Positions 26,314-35,776 of a stretch of DNA of 51,581 bases are shown in pieces. The notes under the pieces are model-generated. The model did no database searches. It was not told the DNA's origin and saw only the letters and a program-made list of their open reading frames with translations. Position numbers and translations under genes: made by a program. Source of the DNA: Deltaproteobacteria bacterium (lineage in GTDB: Bacteria > Desulfobacterota > Desulfuromonadia > Desulfuromonadales > BM103); assembly GCA_024279915.1 (NCBI GenBank), contig JAJRRB010000056.1, forward strand, positions 1 to 51,581, written 5' to 3'. How positions within the stretch are numbered: position 1 is the first letter of the stretch; every line of letters starts with the position of its first letter.

Positions 26314-26805
26314 TCACATAGGTTTGTCACCCAACCAGGCAGTTCTTGCAAGTTGACTCAAGAGGTCTCTGCCACGATCATCCAGTGCTTTAAAGGAGAG
26401 TTTACGTTGGTGCTCAGAAAGATGTTCAATAAAAACGTCGACAGAAGCCACCAACACACCCGTCATACGATCAGCCCATTCGACCAATGTCAAACCGTCG
26501 CCCTCGGCAAAATCATCGTAGCCTAAATCTGTAAGATCATCGACTTGAGAGAGACGATAGAGATCAAAGTGATAAAGAGGCAAACGGCCATGGTGGATAT
26601 TCAGCAGGGTGTAACTCGGGCTGGTGACCGGTGACGCTGCAGAGACTTCCAGACCACTGGCCACGCCCTGAGCAAAGCAGGTCTTCCCAGCGCCCAGATC
26701 ACCATTCAGAAGAACAACCAGCCCGGCAACAGCAAATTCCCCCAGTAGTCGTCCCAGGTCGCGGGTTTCTTCTGGAGATCCGGTTGTCGCCTCCCAATGC
26801 TCCAA
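26314..26805 (-). CDS. tsaE: tRNA threonylcarbamoyladenosine biosynthesis protein TsaE
   Basis: TsaE (163 residues) is the P-loop ATPase that works with TsaB and TsaD in making t6A37 on ANN-decoding tRNAs. Walker A is GDLGAGKTCFAQG (about 38-50), followed by SPTYTLLN-like SPSYTLLNIH and LYHFDLYRL, and WADRM near the end. The only reasonable start is TTG 26805, just after the stop of the CBS gene, with GGTGAG upstream. It is tightly linked to nnrD and the CBS gene, as in many genomes. Confidence 0.93.
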   Translation of the reverse strand: MEHWEATTGSPEETRDLGRLLGEFAVAGLVVLLNGDLGAGKTCFAQGVASGLEVSAASPVTSPSYTLLNIHHGRLPLYHFDLYRLSQVDDLTDLGYDDFAEGDGLTLVEWADRMTGVLVASVDVFIEHLSEHQRKLSFKALDDRGRDLLSQLARTAWLGDKPM

Positions 26806-26807
26806 GA

Positions 26808-27257
26808 TTACTCACCCATGCTACGGATAATATCGAGACGGGCAATTACTCCGACCATCCGTTCATCGGCAACAACTGGAACCAGGTGTACCTTGTTATC
26901 CACCATCAAACTGGCAACGGTGGCAACAGGAGTATCCGGTGCGCAGGTCACCACCTCTTTCGAACAGATTTCACCCACTTTGCGCGCCGTAATCTTACGA
27001 ACCTGATCTGAAAAGTTTTTCGGGCTTTCCAGATAGATAACCCAGTCAAAGAGAGAGATGACGGTGGGAATATGCAGAGGTTTGTCCTGTTCGACAAGGT
27101 CTGTCTGGGTAACCATACCAACCAGTACGCCATCATCATCGACCACCGGCATGGCATTGACATTGTGCTCAACAAAGGTTTTTGCCAGAGCTTTGACCTC
27201 AGTATCCAAGTGAACGGTGTGAATTTCCGTGGTCATGATATCGTTTGCTGTCAGCAT
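26808..27257 (-). CDS. CBS-domain pair protein
   Basis: Two CBS motifs make up nearly all of the 149 residues: about 1-60 (ANDIMTTEIHTVHLDTEV, MPVVDDDGVLVGMVTQTDL) and about 90-149 (ICSKEVVTCAPDTPVATV, LVPVVADERMVGVIARLDII). Such Bateman modules bind adenine nucleotides and sense energy state or ligands. AGGAGG lies before the ATG, which is adjacent to the nnrD stop. What it regulates is unknown; neighbours hint only at general metabolism. Confidence 0.9.
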   Translation of the reverse strand: MLTANDIMTTEIHTVHLDTEVKALAKTFVEHNVNAMPVVDDDGVLVGMVTQTDLVEQDKPLHIPTVISLFDWVIYLESPKNFSDQVRKITARKVGEICSKEVVTCAPDTPVATVASLMVDNKVHLVPVVADERMVGVIARLDIIRSMGE

Positions 27258-28814
27258 TTACCCCTCCTTTGATAAAGCCTGCCGAGCGGCAGGGATTTCA
27301 TAGATAACGTCAGTGGCCAACAATCCGGCATCACCGAAGGTTGGCAGAAGTCGATCAGCAGCAAGGCCATGCAGATAGACACCGAGGGTCGCCGCGTCCA
27401 GTGCGGTAAGGCCCTGGGCCAAAAGACTACCGATCAGCCCGGTTAAGACATCTCCCATGCCTCCACTGGCTAGGCCAGCATGGCCAGTGCTGTTGACATG
27501 AACCCGTCCATCCGGTGAGGCAACCAAAGTTCGGGCTCCCTTGAGCACTAACACGACATGGTGGCGGACAGCAAAATCACGCGCTACGGTAAATCGATCA
27601 GCTTGAATCTCAGCAACTGTCAGTCCCGTCAGGCGCGCCATTTCACCCGGGTGAGGAGTCAATATAGTTTGGCGACCCGCTTGGATATTAAGGAGATGTG
27701 TGTGTCCACAGAACGCGGTCAATCCGTCAGCATCAATAATTATCGGCAAAGCAGAAGCCTGTACCAGACGGCGAATCAAATCACTGGTCTCTTCACCGAG
27801 CCCCAGTCCAGGACCAATCGCCAGCGCCTGTTTCCCTTCGGTAAGCGCCAACAGATCGTCAAAAGCCTGCCCGCTGGTCTCACCGTTGACATCAGGCATA
27901 GGAACGGTCATGACTTCGGCAAGTCGAGAAGCAATCGTCGATTGGACACTCTGTGGACAAGCCAGAGTCACCAGACCAGCACCGCCACGCAAGCCAGATT
28001 CGGCAGCCATAACTGCAGCGCCACATTTCCCTGTAGAGCCAGCCACGACCAGGAGATGACCAAAGGTTCCTTTGTGGCCATCTTGATTACGTATCGGCAA
28101 CAGCCGTCCAGCGTCTGCGGCGTCAATCAACAAACAGTCTGTAGAAACCTGCCAGGCAATCTGTCTTGGAACTCCGATATCCACGATCACCAATTCGCCA
28201 ACCAGACCGGCACCAGGGTAGCTGACCAGACCGACCTTGGCAAATGCGAAAGAGACCGTCAAAAACGCATTGACAGCAGTTCCAAGAACCCGTCCGGTCG
28301 AAGCATCAATGCCGGAAGGGATATCAACAGCAACGACCGGAGATGCTTGCTGATTAAGCCACTCTATGGCCTGTAGATGGAAACCATGCGCTGGCTTGGT
28401 GAGCCCGGTACCGAAGATAGCGTCAACCAATACCGTAAATTCACCAGCAGCGGCAAGGGACGTCTGTAGAGCCTCATCACTCAGGACAAAGTTAATCTGA
28501 CCTCCACAGTTTTCCAAGGCTGACAGGTTCACTGCGGCATCGCCCTTGATAGCATCACGCTCTGCCAGAACCAGGGTGGTCACATCCCAACCCTTATTCA
28601 GCAAATGCCTGGCAATTACGTAACCATCACCACCATTGTTGCCCTTACCTGCCAGAACCAGTGCACAAGAGGAATCAGCCGCGGGGCAGCGCTGTATGAT
28701 TTCTTCAGCGACACCACGACCGGCATTCTCCATCAACACGACCCCGGGTATGCCGATTTCGTCGATAGTCCAGCGATCAACTTCCCGCATTTGTGCAGCA
28801 GTCAGAATTTTCAT
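27258..28814 (-). CDS. nnrD: Bifunctional NAD(P)H-hydrate epimerase / ADP-dependent NAD(P)H-hydrate dehydratase
   Basis: The 518-residue protein repairs damaged NAD(P)HX. The N-terminal YjeF_N epimerase domain (about 1-210) shows GVVLMENAGRGVAEEI and LAGKGNNGGDGYVIARHL. The C-terminal carbohydrate-kinase-like dehydratase (about 225-510) shows HKGTFGHLLVVAGSTGKCGA, ILTPHPGEMARL and GHAGLASGGMGDVLTGLIG. The ATG overlaps the acpS stop by four bases (ATGA), so the two are coupled. It also carries NnrE activity, as is usual in bacteria with the fused form. Confidence 0.95.
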   Translation of the reverse strand: MKILTAAQMREVDRWTIDEIGIPGVVLMENAGRGVAEEIIQRCPAADSSCALVLAGKGNNGGDGYVIARHLLNKGWDVTTLVLAERDAIKGDAAVNLSALENCGGQINFVLSDEALQTSLAAAGEFTVLVDAIFGTGLTKPAHGFHLQAIEWLNQQASPVVAVDIPSGIDASTGRVLGTAVNAFLTVSFAFAKVGLVSYPGAGLVGELVIVDIGVPRQIAWQVSTDCLLIDAADAGRLLPIRNQDGHKGTFGHLLVVAGSTGKCGAAVMAAESGLRGGAGLVTLACPQSVQSTIASRLAEVMTVPMPDVNGETSGQAFDDLLALTEGKQALAIGPGLGLGEETSDLIRRLVQASALPIIIDADGLTAFCGHTHLLNIQAGRQTILTPHPGEMARLTGLTVAEIQADRFTVARDFAVRHHVVLVLKGARTLVASPDGRVHVNSTGHAGLASGGMGDVLTGLIGSLLAQGLTALDAATLGVYLHGLAADRLLPTFGDAGLLATDVIYEIPAARQALSKEG

Positions 28815-29194
28815 AAACGTTCCAGAATCACTGTGGCAACGGCATAGTCGCCATCATGACTATAGGACAAGTGTACCATCTCAACCTGCTTTGCGGCCGC
28901 AATTTCAGCGGCCCGACCTGAAAGTTGTAAATCAGGGCGGCCCAACTCATCGGGGACAACTTCCATATCTTGCCAGCTAATCCCCTCTCGTAAGCCGAGA
29001 CCAAATGCTTTCAAACAAGACTCCTTGGCCGCGAAACGCGCCGCTAGATGTGGAGCCGGATCTTTTTTGGCAAAAGCATATTCGCGTTCCCCGTGGGTAA
29101 AAAGCCGCCCCAACAGGGCGGCCTTATTATCGACAACAAATCTTCGGAAGCGTTCAACCCTGGCCAGGTCTGTTCCCAAACCGACAATCGGCAT
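28811..29194 (-). CDS. acpS: Holo-[acyl-carrier-protein] synthase
   Basis: AcpS (127 residues) moves phosphopantetheine from CoA to ACP. The start [17 protein letters not shown] and the block [24 protein letters not shown] contain the catalytic Asp and Glu/Lys residues. The start ATG 29194 is preceded by a G8 tract plus AG, which serves as an unusually close Shine-Dalgarno. The 5' 151 bases overlap the apparent pdxJ frame. It is coupled to nnrD at its 3' end. Confidence 0.95.
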   Translation of the reverse strand: MPIVGLGTDLARVERFRRFVVDNKAALLGRLFTHGEREYAFAKKDPAPHLAARFAAKESCLKAFGLGLREGISWQDMEVVPDELGRPDLQLSGRAAEIAAAKQVEMVHLSYSHDGDYAVATVILERL

Positions 29195-29913
29195 ACTCCC
29201 CCCCCATGCACCAGATCAGCCATCTCCCGAACCGCTCGATCAAGCCCGATCAGCACAGCCCGAGAAATAATACTATGCCCAATGTTGTATTCCTCGACCC
29301 CGCCCAACGCAAGAACCGGCTTAATATTCTGATAGTTGAGACCGTGCCCGGCATTCACACCCAGGCCGAGCTTCTTGCCAGCCTTGATAGCCTCTTCAAT
29401 TTTCGTTAATTCAGAAATTTTGGCCTTGCCCTTGGCATCACAGTAGGTTCCGGTGTGAATCTCAATATAATCGGCCTTAACTCTGACACTGGCCTTCAAC
29501 TGCTCCAGATCGGGGTCAACAAAGAGACTGACTGTGATACCCGCCTGGTGCAAAAGATCAATCTGCTTGGTCAACTTCTGCTTGTGTTTGACAACATCCA
29601 GCCCACCCTCAGTGGTCAATTCCTGTCGCTTTTCCGGGACGAGAGTCACGTAGTCTGGTACCACCTTCATGGCGATTGCTACCATTTCATCAGTAGCAGC
29701 CATTTCGAGATTCAAGTGTGTCTGCACGGTACGCCGCAGCAGCATGACATCGCGATCCTGGATGTGCCTGCGATCTTCTCGAAGATGGACCGTGATGCCA
29801 TCAGCACCAGCCAACTCCGCCATGGCCGCAGCAGTGACCGGGTCTGGTTCAGTCCCCCCCCTGGCCTGGCGAAGGGTTGCAATATGATCTACATTAACTC
29901 CCAGCTTGGGCAT
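29044..29913 (-). CDS. pdxJ: Pyridoxine 5'-phosphate synthase, with suspect C-terminal extension
   Basis: PdxJ forms pyridoxine 5'-phosphate from deoxyxylulose 5-phosphate and 3-amino-2-oxopropyl phosphate. [34 protein letters not shown] and [14 protein letters not shown] are diagnostic. Family proteins end soon after [16 protein letters not shown] (about residue 235). Here the frame passes through a G8 tract (29198-29205) and runs about 50 residues more through acpS, out of frame with it, in sequence with no PdxJ likeness. With G7 the frame would stop at 29154. Start ATG 29913 has AGGAG seven bases before it; GTG 29919 overlaps the glmM stop. Confidence 0.92.
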   Translation of the reverse strand: MPKLGVNVDHIATLRQARGGTEPDPVTAAAMAELAGADGITVHLREDRRHIQDRDVMLLRRTVQTHLNLEMAATDEMVAIAMKVVPDYVTLVPEKRQELTTEGGLDVVKHKQKLTKQIDLLHQAGITVSLFVDPDLEQLKASVRVKADYIEIHTGTYCDAKGKAKISELTKIEEAIKAGKKLGLGVNAGHGLNYQNIKPVLALGGVEEYNIGHSIISRAVLIGLDRAVREMADLVHGGGVCRLSVWEQTWPGLNASEDLLSIIRPPCWGGFLPTGNANMLLPKKIRLHI

Positions 29914-29915
29914 AC

Positions 29916-31286
29916 TCACTCTCCTGATCTCTTTTCGCCGATCAAATCTTTCACAAGCCGGGCAATTTCATTGGCCATAGCAGTTATCTCACCTTGATCC
30001 TGGCCCTCAAGCATAATCCTCATCAGTGGCTCTGTTCCAGAATAGCGGATCAAAACCCGACCACTATCACCCAATCGATTCTCAACATCTTTGATAACTT
30101 TGACAACCTCAGGTAGTTCCGTGATATCCCGTCGCTCACGGACCCGGACATTGACAAGGACCTGGGGCAGCGCTGTCATAACCGAGGCGAGCTCCGAAAG
30201 CGGTTTACCGCTTTGCTGCAGAATGGCCAGGATCTGCAACGCCGAAATCATACCGTCGCCTGTCGTATTGTGATCAAAAAATATCAAATGACCAGACTGT
30301 TCACCACCAAAACGGTAACCGTTACGACGCATCTCTTCTACTACATAACGATCGCCAACATCAGTTTTAACCACCCGCCCGCCAGCCTGGCGCAAGGCAA
30401 TATCGAGTCCCATATTCGACATCACAGTCCCGACTACAGTGTTTTGCGGTAGAGCGTCACGCTTGATCATATCGATAGCGCAAATCGCCATGATATGGTC
30501 ACCATCAACCTCATTGCCGTGTTCATCGACAAAGATACAGCGATCCGCATCACCATCAAGAGCGATCCCCAGATCAGCGCCATGCTCACGAACCGCCGCA
30601 GAGATCACTTCGGGACAGGTAGAGCCACAACCGGCGTTGATGTTGGTTCCATCAGGCTTGACACCATAGGCAAACACCTCAGCACCCAGCTCTTCGAGAA
30701 CGGCCGGAGCCACTCGGTAGGCAGCTCCGTGAGCACAGTCCAGAACAATTTTCAACCCGGTCAGATCCAGCTCTCTGGGGAAAGTATGCTTGAGAAAAAC
30801 AATGTAGCGGCCGATAGCGTCATCAACACGAAAAGCCTTGCCAACATCATCGGCTGTAGGCCGCAGAGAATCTATCCGATCAGAGAAGATCAGGTCTTCA
30901 ATCTTCAGTTCCAGTTCATCGGGCAGTTTGAAACCATCGCGGGCAAAAAACTTGATGCCATTGTCCTGATAGGGGTTGTGTGAAGCTGAGATCACCACAC
31001 CAGCATCGGCACGCATCGAAGCAGTGATAAAAGCAATTCCGGGCGTCGGTAACGGACCAACCAGCAGGACATCAACACCCATTGAACAAATACCCGCAGC
31101 CAGAGCATTTTCAATCATGTAACCGGACAAACGGGTGTCTTTACCGATAACGATCCGGCTACGTCGATCATCATGCTTGAAGACATAAGCCGCAGCACGC
31201 CCCAACTGCATAGCCATTTCTGTTGTTATCGGATGCATATTGGCAATACCACGCACCCCGTCAGTACCAAAAAGTTGTTTGGCCAT
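29916..31286 (-). CDS. glmM: Phosphoglucosamine mutase
   Basis: GlmM turns glucosamine 6-phosphate into the 1-phosphate for UDP-GlcNAc, peptidoglycan and LPS. The active-site serine lies in [16 protein letters not shown] (Ser102), the metal-binding loop is DGDAD (244-248), and [12 protein letters not shown] near the end binds the sugar phosphate. Length, 456 residues, is standard. The start ATG overlaps the cdaR stop (TAATG). Placement after cdaA and cdaR is the conserved cdaA-cdaR-glmM arrangement known from Firmicutes, where CdaA activity is tied to GlmM. Confidence 0.97.
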   Translation of the reverse strand: MAKQLFGTDGVRGIANMHPITTEMAMQLGRAAAYVFKHDDRRSRIVIGKDTRLSGYMIENALAAGICSMGVDVLLVGPLPTPGIAFITASMRADAGVVISASHNPYQDNGIKFFARDGFKLPDELELKIEDLIFSDRIDSLRPTADDVGKAFRVDDAIGRYIVFLKHTFPRELDLTGLKIVLDCAHGAAYRVAPAVLEELGAEVFAYGVKPDGTNINAGCGSTCPEVISAAVREHGADLGIALDGDADRCIFVDEHGNEVDGDHIMAICAIDMIKRDALPQNTVVGTVMSNMGLDIALRQAGGRVVKTDVGDRYVVEEMRRNGYRFGGEQSGHLIFFDHNTTGDGMISALQILAILQQSGKPLSELASVMTALPQVLVNVRVRERRDITELPEVVKVIKDVENRLGDSGRVLIRYSGTEPLMRIMLEGQDQGEITAMANEIARLVKDLIGEKRSGE

Positions 31287-32014
31287 TATTTTGTCTCTTT
31301 CCTCTCCGCACTCGCTGCTTCAGTCTCAGTTTCTGGTGTTTCTTCGGCTGGCAACGGTGGAGCATAGTCAGGATCCGGCTGCAGTACAACCTGGACTTCA
31401 ACTGTTTTCGTTTCTTTCAAGTCGGTATAGTTACCGATGTAGCTGATTGCAACAGCTTGGGAGAAGCTTTCCTGGACATGGGTCAAATCAATTCCTTCGG
31501 TGACAACTTCGGAAACCCCTTTAAGCTCACTCTCTGCACCGGAAACGGCAACCTTCTCAGTAATCGTCTTGAATGACTTGACAATAAAACCAGGCGCCGG
31601 TTCACCGGTCAGAACAACACGCACCGGAACATCCCGGTCTCGAATCCGCTCCAGCTTGACGTCAACATAGGAAGGTGATATCCGGGTAATTTTCAAGCCG
31701 CTGGGTATGTTCAGGCTCTCTTCAAGGCGTTTAAACGATGTCACACCTGCCGAAAGACCTTTCAGGTCAATGCCGAGACTGATATCGTTTGGGCTGATAT
31801 TCACTTGCAGCGCACGTGGACCACTGATCCTGATCGAAGCCGAGGTTGGCACTTCGTTGGCAATCATCAGATCATTTGAGAGGTTTTCATATTCCAGTGG
31901 CGCAACATAAGTGACTTCCATACGACTTTCGCCCATGACGAAAAACCAGAGGACAACGGCAAAAGCCAAAGAGACGAATTTCAACACCCAGTTTTCGAAA
32001 ACTTTTGAGATCAT
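31286..32014 (-). CDS. cdaR: YbbR-domain protein, CdaA regulator CdaR
   Basis: The 242-residue protein has one N-terminal membrane anchor (about 8-25, [15 protein letters not shown]) and an extracytoplasmic part made of about two YbbR repeats. It ends in a short acidic Pro/Glu-rich tail. YbbR/CdaR proteins bind and modulate the diadenylate cyclase CdaA across the membrane. Its start lies two bases after the cdaA stop, and its stop overlaps the glmM start. The family is divergent, so the name rests largely on position and topology. Confidence 0.88.
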   Translation of the reverse strand: MISKVFENWVLKFVSLAFAVVLWFFVMGESRMEVTYVAPLEYENLSNDLMIANEVPTSASIRISGPRALQVNISPNDISLGIDLKGLSAGVTSFKRLEESLNIPSGLKITRISPSYVDVKLERIRDRDVPVRVVLTGEPAPGFIVKSFKTITEKVAVSGAESELKGVSEVVTEGIDLTHVQESFSQAVAISYIGNYTDLKETKTVEVQVVLQPDPDYAPPLPAEETPETETEAASAERKETK

Positions 32015-32016
32015 AG

Positions 32017-32796
32017 TCAGCTCTTCTTGCCGCGTACTCGACGCGGTTCAAGCAGGCGTTTGAGAACTTTTTTCAAGGTTGTCGCTTCCAACTCGCGAGT
32101 GATTTTTCCGCCGATGACCACGGAAACCTGCCCGGTCTCCTCGGAGACAACAATAACCACAGCATCAACCAGTTCGGTCAATCCGATTGCTGCGCGGTGA
32201 CGAGTGCCAAAGCGTGGGCTGACATCTGGATTCTGTGTCAACGGCAGGAAGCAACCGGCTCGGGTGATCCTGCCACGCTGGATAATCACAGCCCCATCAT
32301 GAATAGGGGATGCGTGGTGAAAAATAGCCTGAAGCAGATCGCTGGAGGGCTTGGCATCCAGTTCAGAACCGACTTCAAGAAAGTCGTTAATTCCGGTTTC
32401 GCGTTCAATAACAATCAGAGCACCCAGATTCTTTTGCGAGAGAGCAACACACCCCTTGCAGAGCTCATCAATAACACGGGTCTCTTCACGAAAAGAGAGA
32501 TCGGCAAAAAACGGGTTACGCCCGACATGAATCAGGGCACGGCGGATATCGTGTTGGAACAGGACAACGATTACCAGGATGATTGAAGAAAGGAAGTTGT
32601 CGAGGATCCAGTTGAGGGTATAGAGACCGCCAATCTGGGAGGCCACATAGACAATCAGAAGGACTGCCAAACCGAGCAGCATCTGAACTGCCCGCGTGCC
32701 TTTAATGAGCAGGATGATTCGATAAATGATGAAGGCGACGAGCAGGATGTCGAGCAGATCCAGAAACCACCGGAAATTTGTCAGCATCTCGAACAT
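32017..32796 (-). CDS. cdaA: Diadenylate cyclase CdaA (DisA_N domain)
   Basis: CdaA makes c-di-AMP from two ATP. Three membrane helices in the first 90 residues (FLDLLDILLVAFIIYRIIL, then MLLGLAVLLIVY) lead to the DisA_N domain. The catalytic motifs are visible: DGAVII and, about 35 residues on, RHRAAIG. Several starts exist: TTG 32811, ATG 32805, ATG 32796 and ATG 32787. I chose 32796 because GGGGA lies eight bases before it and the family usually starts close to this point. It is between folP and cdaR. Confidence 0.94.
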   Translation of the reverse strand: MFEMLTNFRWFLDLLDILLVAFIIYRIILLIKGTRAVQMLLGLAVLLIVYVASQIGGLYTLNWILDNFLSSIILVIVVLFQHDIRRALIHVGRNPFFADLSFREETRVIDELCKGCVALSQKNLGALIVIERETGINDFLEVGSELDAKPSSDLLQAIFHHASPIHDGAVIIQRGRITRAGCFLPLTQNPDVSPRFGTRHRAAIGLTELVDAVVIVVSEETGQVSVVIGGKITRELEATTLKKVLKRLLEPRRVRGKKS

Positions 32797-32825
32797 CCAG
32801 AACATCCCCAATAAGAAAAGTCAGG

Positions 32826-33713
32826 TCAGTGAGTAGGCCAATCGGATCCACAACAAACGGCTTGGGCCATCAAGGCCGCTTGATGCGCAGCAGCAACATC
32901 ATGAACCCGGAAGAGACGAGCTCCTCCGGCGTAACCAAGTGCAATCGTTGCCAGGGTTCCGGCAAGTCGATCATCAGGGTCTTCCTGAGTCAGGACGCGG
33001 CCGATGAAACTCTTCCGTGACGTACCCAACATAATTGGTCGATTCAGCTCAGTAAGGGCAGCTGTCCGACGCAGCAACTCAAGGTTACCAGTCACATTCT
33101 TACCAAAACCTATACCTGGATCGATGGCGATTCTGTCACTTGGGATTCCAGCTGCCTCGGCACGCTCAATACTCCGGCCAAGAGCCGCAACAACTTCCTC
33201 AACAACATCAGCGTACTCTGTGTCCAGCTGCATGGATTCAGGGTTACCACGGGTATGCATCACGAACAGGCCCGCACCTGATTTGGCGACAACGTCGGCC
33301 ATTAGTGGATCAAACATCAGGCCACTGATATCGTTAACAAACTCAACTCCGGCTGCAACGGCCGCAGATGCGACAGCACTCTTCGTGGTATCTATGGAAA
33401 GAGGCAGCGCAAGTTCACGATGCAGGGCCTCAATGACCGGGATGACCCGTTCCAGTTCTTCTTCTACAGTGACCGAAGGTGCTCCGGGCCGAGTACTTTC
33501 ACCACCAACATCAATCAGTGCAGCACCTTCTTGTGCCATGCGCTGTCCCTGTTCAAGCGCTAAAGCAACGTCACAGAAACGACCACCGTCGGAGAATGAG
33601 TCAGGCGTGACATTCAGGATACCAACGAGACACGGAACCTTCAGATCTATCCGAACTGTTCGACCTGCCAGATACTCCGGCTGTAGGCCAGAATATACTT
33701 CGAGCCCTTTAAT
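32826..33713 (-). CDS. folP: Dihydropteroate synthase, apparently with an ATT start
   Basis: FolP joins p-aminobenzoate to the pterin pyrophosphate in folate synthesis. The family's N-terminal signature (GILNVTPDSFSDGG) is encoded at about 33582-33632, upstream of the first in-frame ATG at 33539, so a protein from that ATG would lack an essential block. Upstream, the frame is open to 33749 but has no ATG, GTG or TTG. The best start is ATT 33711-33713, overlapping the ftsH stop (TAATT) and four bases after GGAGG. Later blocks are IDVGGESTRPGA, SIDTTKSAVA, FVNDISG, DPGIGFGK and LGTSRKSFIGRV. From the ATT the product has 295 residues. A mutated or misread ATG is the alternative. Confidence 0.9.
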   Translation of the reverse strand: MKGLEVYSGLQPEYLAGRTVRIDLKVPCLVGILNVTPDSFSDGGRFCDVALALEQGQRMAQEGAALIDVGGESTRPGAPSVTVEEELERVIPVIEALHRELALPLSIDTTKSAVASAAVAAGVEFVNDISGLMFDPLMADVVAKSGAGLFVMHTRGNPESMQLDTEYADVVEEVVAALGRSIERAEAAGIPSDRIAIDPGIGFGKNVTGNLELLRRTAALTELNRPIMLGTSRKSFIGRVLTQEDPDDRLAGTLATIALGYAGGARLFRVHDVAAAHQAALMAQAVCCGSDWPTH

Positions 33714-35665
33714 TATTCCTCCACGGCAGAAGGTTCTGCAGGAGTCGTTTTATCATCAACGGCGACAGACTCTTCTGAATCCACATCTTCCGAATTCACT
33801 TCTTCAGATCTTGTTTCCTTAGGCTCTGTTTCTTCAGACTCTGTTTCTCCAGATCCCGTTTCTTCAGATTGTGCTTCCTCAGGGCCAAAAATCATTTCTC
33901 TAATTTCACTGCCGTCCATAGTTTCTCGTTCAAGCAAAGCTTCGGAAACTTCTATCAAAGCATCTTTGTGCTCGGCAAGAATTTCGCGCGTAAGCACATG
34001 GTTTTCTTCTACAATCCGCAGAATCTCATCATCGATGATCATCGCTGTTGCTTCGCTGTAATTCTTGACATGACCGAAATCACGACCGAGAAAGACCTCA
34101 CCCTCTTTTTCACCGAAAGCCAAAGGTCCAAGCTTATCGCTCATACCCCACTCACAGACCATTTTGCGAGCAATCATGGTAACCCGCTCCAAATCGTTGG
34201 AAGCACCGCTGGTGATACTTTCGAAGATCAATTCCTCAGCGCCTCTGCCACCGAGAAGGCAGCGTATCTTGATATTCAAGCCAACCTTGGTTTCGTTGTA
34301 CTTCTCCTCTGCAGGCAAATACATAGTGACGCCCATAGCTCGGCCACGTGGTATAATTGAGACTTTGTGGACCGGGTCGGCACCCGGAGTATACATTGAC
34401 ACCAGAGCGTGCCCGGCCTCGTGGTAGGCAGTCACTTTCTTTTCTTCTTCGGTGATCACCATTGAACGGCGCTCAGCACCCATCATGACCTTATCTTTGG
34501 CACTCTCAAGGTCCTGGCGGTTGACTTCATTCTTATTGGCACGGGCTGCCAGGAGGGCCGCCTCATTAACCAGATTCTCCAGATCCGCCCCCGAGAAGCC
34601 GGGTGTACCTTTGGCAATAACCTGAAGATCAACATCCTCGCCCAAAGGAACCTTGCGTGCATGCACTTGAAGAATCTTGGTCCGGCCACGGATATCAGGA
34701 AGTGGCACAACCACCTGGCGGTCGAAACGTCCGGGACGTAGCAGCGCCGGATCAAGCACATCAGGACGGTTGGTCGCAGCAATCAGGATGACACCTTCAT
34801 TCGACTCAAAGCCATCCATTTCAACCAGCCACTGATTGAGAGTCTGTTCGCGCTCATCATGGCCACCGCCCATGCCAGCACCGCGATGACGGCCAACAGC
34901 ATCGATTTCGTCAATAAAGATAATGCATGGGGCATTCTTCTTGCCCTGCACAAAGAGATCACGGACACGGCTGGCGCCAACACCAACGAACATTTCGACA
35001 AAGTCAGAACCGGAGATGGAGAAAAACGGCACACCAGCCTCACCGGCAATCGCCCGCCCCAGCAAGGTTTTACCGGTTCCCGGAGCACCAACCAGCAGCA
35101 CACCCTTTGGAATACGCCCACCGAGGCGAGAGAATTTTTTCGGGTCTTTCAGGAAGGAGACAACTTCTTCAAGTTCATCCTTGGCTTCGTCGATTCCGGC
35201 CACATCATTGAAGGTAATCTTGGCCGAGGACTCGTTGAGCAGTTTAGCACGGCTCTTACCAAAGCTCATCGCTTTGCCGCCACCAGACTGCATCTGCCGC
35301 ATAAAGAAAATCCAGACAGCAATCAGCAGCAGAATTGGTCCCCAGGAAACCAGCATGGTCATCCAGAAACTATTGGTTTCATCAGGCTCCGCCACAATCG
35401 TGACGTCTTGTCCACGCAGAGTATTAATCAGGTCTGGATCATTAGGAGCATAGGTTTTAAAAGCCGAACCATCATTATATGTTCCTTCGATATTAGAGCC
35501 CTGAATCTTGACATCAACAACCTCACCTTCTTCTAAGGCGGCTAAAAAGGTTGTATACGGCACAGGCTTGAGATCACGACTCTGCTGGGTCATCATATTG
35601 AACAGCATGATCATCACCAAAGAGATGACCAGCCAGAGCGCTAAATTCTTATAAAACTGATTCAC
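33713..35665 (-). CDS. ftsH: ATP-dependent zinc metalloprotease FtsH
   Basis: FtsH is the hexameric inner-membrane AAA+ protease that degrades misassembled membrane proteins and regulators such as LpxC. Two membrane helices (about 7-25 and 103-122) flank a periplasmic domain. Walker A is GAPGTGKT (193-200), Walker B IIFIDEID (248-255), and the zinc site is HEAGH (415-419). The last 50 or so residues are a Glu/Ser/Thr-rich tail built from five-residue repeats. The start is GTG 35665 after GGGGG. Placement between tilS and folP is common in bacteria. Confidence 0.97.
   Translation of the reverse strand: MNQFYKNLALWLVISLVMIMLFNMMTQQSRDLKPVPYTTFLAALEEGEVVDVKIQGSNIEGTYNDGSAFKTYAPNDPDLINTLRGQDVTIVAEPDETNSFWMTMLVSWGPILLLIAVWIFFMRQMQSGGGKAMSFGKSRAKLLNESSAKITFNDVAGIDEAKDELEEVVSFLKDPKKFSRLGGRIPKGVLLVGAPGTGKTLLGRAIAGEAGVPFFSISGSDFVEMFVGVGASRVRDLFVQGKKNAPCIIFIDEIDAVGRHRGAGMGGGHDEREQTLNQWLVEMDGFESNEGVILIAATNRPDVLDPALLRPGRFDRQVVVPLPDIRGRTKILQVHARKVPLGEDVDLQVIAKGTPGFSGADLENLVNEAALLAARANKNEVNRQDLESAKDKVMMGAERRSMVITEEEKKVTAYHEAGHALVSMYTPGADPVHKVSIIPRGRAMGVTMYLPAEEKYNETKVGLNIKIRCLLGGRGAEELIFESITSGASNDLERVTMIARKMVCEWGMSDKLGPLAFGEKEGEVFLGRDFGHVKNYSEATAMIIDDEILRIVEENHVLTREILAEHKDALIEVSEALLERETMDGSEIREMIFGPEEAQSEETGSGETESEETEPKETRSEEVNSEDVDSEESVAVDDKTTPAEPSAVEE
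33794..33883 (-). repeat. 15-bp tandem repeats in the ftsH tail
   Basis: About six imperfect 15-bp units (consensus on the plus strand CTCTGTTTCTTCAGA) lie head to tail. They encode the pentapeptide-like SEETE repeats in the acidic tail. The period is a multiple of three, so copy number can vary in frame. Confidence 0.8.
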
Positions 35666-35682
35666 AAATACCCCCTGAGACT

Positions 35683-35708
35683 AAAAACACTTGGAAAATA
35701 CGGTGTTT
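35683..35708 (-). terminator. Weak hairpin between tilS and ftsH
   Basis: On the minus strand AAACAC and GTGTTT form a short stem, followed by TTAG. It may partly end the tilS transcript; the stem is weak. Confidence 0.25.
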
Positions 35709-35776
35709 GGCGTTGTAAAAACACTGAAAACCTTACCATAACGGCCCCCTGATCACAAGCCGATTATGGCACACAT

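Noticed and set aside
27558-28376. 272-residue plus-strand open frame opposite nnrD
   Set aside because: Shadow of a well-conserved bifunctional enzyme; no domain and no start signal.
33539-33541. ATG 33539 as the folP start
   Set aside because: It would remove the GILNVTPDSFSDGG block that all dihydropteroate synthases need.
33004-33822. 272-residue plus-strand open frame opposite folP and ftsH
   Set aside because: Low-complexity, Ser/Arg-rich product that mirrors the codon pattern of the real genes on the other strand.
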